A stretch of DNA of 64,000 bases. Source: Magicicada septendecula (Eukaryota > Arthropoda > Insecta > Hemiptera > Cicadidae). Location: NCBI GenBank assembly GCA_034769895.1, contig CM068373.1:20937967-21001966 (forward strand). The letters are read 5' to 3'. A program made the position numbers and the translations under genes. Of the stretch, positions 58,801 through 64,000 are shown one piece after another. Position 1 is the first letter of the stretch. Each line of letters starts with the position of its first letter. Under the pieces are notes generated by a model that was given only the letters and a program-made list of their open reading frames with translations, searched no databases and had not been told where the DNA came from.

Positions 58801-60409
58801 CCTACATCGTTTGCGTGCAACGAATCAAAATCCGGACATTCAATTCACACCAAACGTGTATAATGAGGCATTGGTTTCGATTGAGGACACATGTTTGGCA
58901 ATCGCTAACAAAGCACTGGTACAATTGGGAATGGCTGCGCCGAATCGATCTGCAAACGACCTTTTCGATCGTGATTTGCAACGAGAAAAACACTTTGATA
59001 TCGACGAATTGGGTACATTTGTTCAAACGAATCTTCCGAAATTGGTTCCAGAGCAACGCATAGCGTATAACAGAATTATGCATGCAATTACAAGCCAAAG
59101 CGGGGGATTGTATTTCCTAGATGCGCCCGGAGGCACAGGCAAAACTTTTCTCATTTCACTTATTTTGGCAACCATACGATCACGAAAAAATATTGCACTG
59201 GCAATCGCATCATCTGGAATTGCGGCAACTCTTTTGGATGGTGGCCGAACAGCGCATTCAGCACTGAAATTGCCGTTGAATATACAAATCACTGAGACAC
59301 CCACATGCAATATCAACAAAAATTCTGGAATGGGTAAAGTACTCCAATCATGTCAACTCATTATATGGGACGAATGTACTATGGCGCACAAAAAAGCATT
59401 GGAAGCGCTTCATCGTACACTAAAAGATTTGAGAGGAAATGAACAGCTCTTCGGTGGCGCACTCATTTTATTGTCTGGTGATTTTCGACAAATTCTACCA
59501 GTTATACCACGTTCAACACACACTGATGAACTTAATGCATGTCTCAAATCATCAGTTCTATGGCGACACGTACAGAAATTGACTTTGAAGACCAATATGC
59601 GTGTACAGCTACAACATGATGCATCCGCTGAACGTTTCGCAAAACAATTGTTGGATATTGGGAATGGGAAAATGGCAATCGATGAATCCACACAATGTAT
59701 CACATTGCCAACAAACTTCTGTAAAATCACAGCAACCACAGACGAATTGATTCACAAAGTTTTCCCAAATATCGCACAGAATTACAAAAATCATCAGTGG
59801 CTCAGTGCACGTGCTATATTAGCAGCCAAAAACAACGATGTCAATGCCATCAATTTCAGCATTCAAAACGAAATACCAGGCGAAGCGACAACGTATAAGT
59901 CCATCGATACTGTAATGAATCAAGACGAAGTTGTCAATTATCCAACTGAATTCTTGAATTCACTTGATTTGCCAGGCATGCCGCCGCACGTTTTAACATT
60001 GAAAATTGGCGTGCCTATCATTCTTCTCCGAAACATCAATCCACCACGACTTTGCAACGGTACCAGGCTTTCAGTGAAACAGATGATGAACAATATCATC
60101 GAAGCTACAATTTTAAATGGAAAATTTAAAGGAGAAGATGTACTGTTGCCACGCATCCCAATGATTCCGACAGATATGCCATTCGAGTTCAAACGTTTGC
60201 AGTTTCCGGTGCGACTCGCATTTGCAATGACCATCAACAAAGCACAGGGACAATCGCTACAAGTGTGTGGACTAAATTTGAAAAATCCATGCTTCTCACA
60301 TGGACAGCTGTATGTGGCCTGCTCACGCGTCGGAAAACCTTCGGATTTATTCATGTACGCACCAGACGGAAAAACAAAAAATATTGTGTATCCAAAAGCA
60401 CTTCAATAA
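55889..60409 (+). CDS. Helitron Rep/helicase protein (HUH endonuclease + PIF1-type helicase)
   Basis: A complete 1506-residue frame. Residues about 26-118 hold four 23-residue repeats (ETDEQRDARLETARVRNAQA type), basic and acidic, probably helical. The Rep endonuclease follows: FITFTCNPTWDEI, the metal-binding HUH motif as LPHAHILIW (His583, His585) and the catalytic tyrosine pair YICKY (Tyr722, Tyr726). The PIF1-type helicase follows: Walker A APGGTGKT (Lys1085), SSGIAATLL, Walker B IIWDECTM (Asp1161, Glu1162), LLSGDFRQILPV, RLAFAMTINKAQGQS and LYVACSRVG near the end. It nicks and joins single strands and unwinds DNA for rolling-circle transposition in the nucleus. All key residues are present. 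The upstream ATG is supported by the basic start MPPKRQAVGR. Confidence 0.95.
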   Translation: MPPKRQAVGRSTPQARKKKASRASETDEQRDARLETARVRNAQACSSETVEQRDARLETARVRNAQACSSETVEQRKARLETVRVRTAQARSSETDEQREARLETVRVRTARSRRTLHADLNLGAFHYDANYDYSLHPSVVIGKMDKLCVYCSALKFKNETPGMCCAGGKVKLPELHSPPEPLSTLVSGDTSQSKHFLANIRKYNSSFQMTSFGATNIVRENYMPTFKVQGQIYHRAGSLLPLSNTDHKFLQIYFMGNTDEQIDQRCRFNTGTKREIVAALQTLFDQHNELIRLFRTALEQMPADDYKVVVRADKTPVGQHERQYNAPTIDEVAIIIVGEEFNSRDIILHRRNGDVQRVSETHRSYDGLQYPILFWQGEDGYHFNIKLRNPQTDEETNKKVSAMDYYSYRLMIRENAENHILKCRQLFHQYIVDMYAKIETERLLYIRLNQTKLRSEEYIHLRDAVVNDGNVNPNKLGKMVILPATFTGSPWHMHEYAQDAMTYVRAYGRPDLFITFTCNPTWDEIKELLLTGQSSSDRHDISARVFKQKLKSLMDFIVKHHVFGETRCWMYSVEWQKRGLPHAHILIWLIEKVTPDQIDQVISAEIPDVDIDPNLFEVVTKNMIHGPCGLLNNNSPCMSDGKCTKRYPRDLLAETITGNDGYPLYRRRSTEDGGKSITLKVRNNDVEVDNRWVVPYSPLLSKTYKAHINVEYCNSVKSIKYICKYVNKGSDMAVFGVGNATASINEIDQYQLGRYISSNEAVWRILSFPIHERHPTVVHLAVHLENGQRVYFTTENARARALSPPPTTLTGFFSLCGDDMFAKTLLYSEVPTYYTWNASAKKFQRRKQGKAVEGHPNLYSTDALGRLYTVHPNNAECFYLRLLLINIRGPTSFQELRTVNGQVCATYREACQELNLLENDAHWDTSLADASNTAQPQQIRTLFAIILTTCFPSNPKDLWKKYKDYMSEDILHRLRATNQNPDIQFTPNVYNEALVSIEDTCLAIANKALVQLGMAAPNRSANDLFDRDLQREKHFDIDELGTFVQTNLPKLVPEQRIAYNRIMHAITSQSGGLYFLDAPGGTGKTFLISLILATIRSRKNIALAIASSGIAATLLDGGRTAHSALKLPLNIQITETPTCNINKNSGMGKVLQSCQLIIWDECTMAHKKALEALHRTLKDLRGNEQLFGGALILLSGDFRQILPVIPRSTHTDELNACLKSSVLWRHVQKLTLKTNMRVQLQHDASAERFAKQLLDIGNGKMAIDESTQCITLPTNFCKITATTDELIHKVFPNIAQNYKNHQWLSARAILAAKNNDVNAINFSIQNEIPGEATTYKSIDTVMNQDEVVNYPTEFLNSLDLPGMPPHVLTLKIGVPIILLRNINPPRLCNGTRLSVKQMMNNIIEATILNGKFKGEDVLLPRIPMIPTDMPFEFKRLQFPVRLAFAMTINKAQGQSLQVCGLNLKNPCFSHGQLYVACSRVGKPSDLFMYAPDGKTKNIVYPKALQ
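55960..56236 (+). repeat. Four in-frame 69-base coding repeats
   Basis: Within the Helitron gene, units contain GAGCAACGGGATGCAAGACT and GGAAACC...CGAGTACGCA. They encode the 23-residue N-terminal repeats. Copy number is likely to vary between elements. Confidence 0.95.
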
Positions 60410-60440
60410 ACAGAATTAAAACACAAACACTTTATTTCTT

Positions 60441-60476
60441 TGAGTGGCATTGCAACGCATGCCGGGTACTCGCTAG
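60441..60476 (+). other. Helitron 3' terminus
   Basis: A palindromic hairpin with 5-bp arms and 8-base loop, then nine bases and CTAG, with T as the next base. It acts as the replication terminator of the element. Confidence 0.9.
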
Positions 60477-61859
60477 TTCTTAATAAAAATAAGTCAGTGA
60501 CCATTTGAGAGATGAGAGTGTAATAGATTTTACACGAAGCATTACCTGTTCATTTCCAAAACCCCTAACCTTGAGGCCTAGGCATTGATTTAGGAGTTTT
60601 CCTTATATAAAGTGGTTTGGATTCTCTACATCGCAGGAATCTCACAACCATCGCAATGGAAATTATCCATTCTTTGAGTTTGGAATATTCTTCTTCTAAG
60701 GTTAGTCATTTCAACCCCTCTCCTTACAAGGTAGTATGTATGGCACATACTCGCCTTTTCATAGCAGCGTGATAAGGCTTTTGATCTATTTATCATCTTG
60801 CGGCAGAGGCACCCTTACCCCCCCCCCCCCCAAAGGCCATGGCGCAATTCCCCCCTTGTATTCCGAAATCCTCCCTAATTTGATTTCGTGGGTAGCGGGG
60901 ATCACCATTTAGGGTTGGGGCTTTATCCAAAAAAGTTTTGGAAAACTAAAGCCATTTAAGCAATTATTGGGATCAAAAATCTAATGTTATTTTTTTGTCA
61001 ATACCAAAAGGTTTTCTTGTATATCTAATCAATAACTAAACTGCGAGAAATGTAAAAGCCTGGTTAAACCTGGCCCAACATAATTAGTAGTACATTAGGG
61101 CTTATCAAGATAATCTAACTTGATTTTGTAATAGCATTCTTTTTCTTCACTGATTTTTTTTTATTTACGACGCTTGTAAGGGGGTACTTTAAAATACGTG
61201 GGGAGAATTTAAAAGTAAAAAAAAAGTTTGAGTATTGTAATCCCCCCCAAAAAAATTCACAAAAAATTGCCTCGAAAAATCCCCCCAAAAAATTTTAGTG
61301 CTGCGACTTGTGCCATTGCACTATGCTGTGGACACTCCTGTCTCGCTGCCTTGATTTGTTGTATTTACAATCTTGCCGCCTTCAGGACTCATTGTTAACT
61401 TTTGTAACCCGTAAATCATTGTATAAATTATTAAATAAATAAAAATTTCTTGTTGGAACCTGATTTAAAGTTTTGTATCTTTCATAGCACTTCTTATATT
61501 TGCAAAGTAAATCGATCCTGAACAAATTTGACTGACATTTTCTGGCAATACATATTTATTTGGTTTTGTTTTAACCAAATATTTTAATTAATTCAAAGCT
61601 GCTAGACCGTTACCATACCAGCTGGTAAAACACAAAGTTAAAAATAATTTTAGTACTTATTTTGCTTTTATCTCACACTGGTGTTCTTTTTATTATTTCA
61701 GGAGTTACAGTTTTGTAAGATTTAAGAGACTATTGAGAAATGAAGAAAATGATTAATATTGTAACAATGATAGTGTGAGTTGTTTCTTTATCGAATAAGG
61801 CAGTGAGCGTACGATGTGGAAAGTGGTTGTCATACGGATATAATGTTTACTTATTGTAC
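60477..61859. other. No gene recognised
   Basis: Contains a C-run near 60819-60832 and several short C- or A-rich runs (61240-61290). No coding evidence. The C-rich patches may mark a worn MITE, but its ends were not found. Confidence 0.4.
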
Positions 61860-63035
61860 CACGTTCTACTGCTGAGCCCCCAAAAACGTGGCACACAAAA
61901 TACACAAGAAATAATTAGAATACTACTACTAATAATATTTCCTTACTTGCTACAAATGTACCTAAAACAGCTATAATATCTACACAAATATCATGGGGAG
62001 GGGTGTGAGTGCATTAAAAAATCTCAATATCAGCAATCAGTGAGCAGAGTGGGCCACAGCCCGTTTATTTGAATCTAAAATGAGCCTCGAAATATTTGCA
62101 ATCATAAATCAGTCAGTGAAAAATTAATAAGTGAATTAATTATAATTGATTAAATTATATACCAAAAGGTTATATACTGATTAAATAGTTTACTGAAATT
62201 TAACAGTTACTTAAGTTAAAGCAGGGTTAATCGACTAACAAGAACTAAATAGTATCATAAATCAATGCCAGTTTACAAGAGGAAACATACAACATGCAAA
62301 GTACGAATCGTTCATGAAAGTTTTTCTGTATTATCTTACACCACAAAGTACTTGAATTCAAAGGTATTAGTTCGCATCACCTAAGGTGAGAAATTTGATT
62401 TCTTTTTCGCAGCGTAACTCCTGCAGAGTGTCACTAATTATTACAGTTACTTGACAGTTTGAGATGCTCCGTTCGCGGCCTGTCGCAGCTCGTCGCGACG
62501 TCCGCGTGTTTTTCAGTTCATGTTGCGGATTGATGTGTCCATTCCAGAAGATCTTAAAAAAGGAAAATGCAGTAGACGGGTTGATGTTCGGATTCCTTAC
62601 TCCCGTAGGTCGAACCAAGCTATAAACTGAAAGTTCCACACCTTTTAGTACACCTTAGGTAGTCACACAGCTTAACTAGCACGCACACATTCATCCATAC
62701 AATGAATTACAAGTTCACAAAATTTTACGTTATAGTCACAATATATACAAAATTACAACTTAAAATCATACATAAAAAGTACTGACATCGAAATTTACAT
62801 CTCTGTGATTTTCCTTTTAATCAACTGACTGAATATTTAGTGTTTTCTTTTGCTCGAGGCTAATTATTACAACAAGATACATTATGGTTGGTTAACAGTT
62901 TTTTACAGAATATACAAATTTTCCCAGTATTGATTTATGATGACAGAATAATTATAAATACCTTGGTCATCGAGGCATCTAGTTTAAAGGATCCGAACGT
63001 GTGGCTCTGCTTATTGAGGCGGTCTGGTCTATGTA
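61860..63035. mobile_element. Repeat family A, copy 3 (interrupted)
   Basis: Begins CCACGTTCTACTGCTGAGCC and follows copy 2 closely to about 62627 (AAGCTATAAACT). About 335 unrelated bases intervene, then it resumes at about 62964 (TGGTCATCGAGGC) and stops near 63030, so its right end is missing. CCACGTT...AACGTGG at the left can form a hairpin. Confidence 0.65.
62628..62963. mobile_element. Insertion inside repeat A copy 3
   Basis: Comparison with copy 2 shows an added stretch of about 335 AT-rich bases, with TATAAA near both junctions. No terminal repeats or coding sequence allow a class. Confidence 0.5.
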
Positions 63036-64000
63036 TAAAGATTCTTAAGTATGGTTATTATGCCACACATTGGTTGCGTCAAATAGCACTTACGGTTCTA
63101 CGTTAAGGCGCCTACTATAACTACTCGTGAAGCGCGCGTAATCTTCAAATGTTGAATAAATAATTTATTCAAGACAGTATTGCATGTAATCTGTAATTAC
63201 ATTGATTTATTGTGTTACAAATTATATTTAGATATGTTTATTACTGAATACTTCCACTCATTTTTGTATTATTAATTAATTTGCTTGGGCGCCAGAGCAG
63301 AGTATCTCAGGATTGTTACGAAATAATAACACTTCGTTCAGATACTAAGATTTATATTGTTATCTTCTTATTACATAATACATCTGAGAATTAATCATTA
63401 ATATCATCTTTCAAATCTATACTCATTAATATTCTTTATAACTAATAACAAAATTATTAACATCTCTAGTTTACGGATTCTTCAAAATCATATTAATCAA
63501 GTATTATTCAAATGAGCAATCAGTAGATTCAAATTTACTCCCTTAACACATTTAAATCATCAATATATTAATCAAAACATATATGTATCATAAATTCTTA
63601 ACTACTATGAACTTCTATAATCTTCAATAGATTCAATTATTCAACTTCGTTACCATTTCTGTAATTATTATAATTTGTTTCCTTACTTGACTATACAATA
63701 ACTCTCCTGACATGTCATATAGCATAAATTGTAATAGTTAGTATCTGAACTCGTGGGTCTTTTGAGAATGAGATGAGTTATTTTTTTTTTTTTTAGATGC
63801 AAATTCTATGTTAAGTTATTGAGTTGTGAATCATAAATGATATATTGTTACTTGTTGCTGGATTCCAAGTAAAAGAATGATGAAATGTAATCCTGCGTTG
63901 AACATCGCACTACACTTTGCACTAATCACGCTTGATTAAACCTTCTTTATTTACTTCACTCGCTCGCGTTAGTACTGAACGTCGTGCACATATAAATAAG
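63036..64000. other. No gene recognised
   Basis: AT-rich DNA to the end of the window, with a T-run at 63781-63794. A GC-richer block with a TATAAATA box starts at the very end and may be the edge of another LTR. Confidence 0.4.

Larger units (their letters stand above)
53439..60476 (+). mobile_element. Helitron with intact Rep/helicase gene
   Basis: The 5' end TCTATATCTATAAAAATG follows an A. The 3' end is a hairpin GGCAT-TGCAACGC-ATGCC (60446-60463), then GGGTACTCG and CTAG (60473-60476), followed by T. These are the terminal rules of Helitrons, which insert between A and T without a target duplication and move by rolling-circle replication. About 7.0 kb long. The 5' part is a mosaic: a 128-base tandem array, two degenerate 3'-end-like hairpins (54718-54747, 54823-54849), and renewed 5'-end sequence at 54850. 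A second Helitron may therefore be nested in or fused to the first. The coding region is uninterrupted, so the unit may be autonomous or only recently silenced. Confidence 0.85.

Noticed and set aside
55911-60483. Many antisense and shifted frames inside the Helitron gene
   Set aside because: Shadows of the 1506-codon gene, without own motifs.

Overview
The window looks like intergenic DNA from a large, repeat-rich insect genome. The evidence is one intact gustatory-receptor gene with a broken sister copy, AT-rich composition, long (CA)n and (TTC)n tracts, and many decayed non-LTR retrotransposons of the kinds common in insects. A polyneopteran such as a cockroach, termite or stick insect fits the style of the LINE proteins, but this is an impression and the species cannot be fixed from the sequence. 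I recognised no RNA genes and no ordinary multi-exon host gene.

Layout. 0-8 kb: sparse DNA with a Penelope-type foldback (3.7-4.0), a LINE piece, a complete hAT-type MITE with matching 8-bp target duplications (5.7-6.2), a hAT transposase relic and a possible solo LTR. 8-11.3 kb: a long hairpin, LINE pieces, a 226-bp (CA)n tract, and a LINE split by repeat family A. 11.9-15.9 kb: a probable Helentron remnant with inverted ends, itself split by a 2.25-kb insertion. 16-21 kb: a (TTC)n tract and a Penelope-like element whose GIY-YIG coding segment lies between two 352-bp inverted arms in which I found no difference. 21-30 kb: LINE ends, a Gypsy fossil, a mariner made of two head-to-head 5' ends, a non-autonomous Helitron, an LTR and a TIR transposon.

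32-50 kb: two gustatory-receptor copies on the minus strand, an intact one at 48.7-49.8 and a pseudogene at 33.3-34.0. They share upstream flank but are now separated by about 15 kb of mobile elements. The pseudogene ends abruptly at a Penelope terminal repeat. The space between holds a near 5'-complete LINE (34.4-37.9, split by repeat A), Jockey-type fragments, several RT C-terminal fragments and more Penelope termini. 50-53.4 kb: a broken Gypsy fossil carrying a Penelope insertion with a 14-bp target duplication.

53.4-60.5 kb is the best preserved unit: a Helitron with correct 5' (A|TC) and 3' (hairpin, CTAG|T) ends, a tandem array near its 5' end, and an uninterrupted 1506-residue Rep/helicase. 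It is followed by quiet DNA and a third copy of repeat A (61.9-63.0).

The recurring theme is Penelope-type termini with hammerhead-ribozyme-like cores (CTGANGA, a stem, GAAAC). They occur at 3.9, 38.3, 44.3, 47.3 and 52.2 kb, with a truncated one at 33.25 kb and a decayed inverted pair at 18.4/19.5 kb. They belong to several families and all carry one extra base after the CTGANGA box, so they are related to, but not identical with, the textbook motif.
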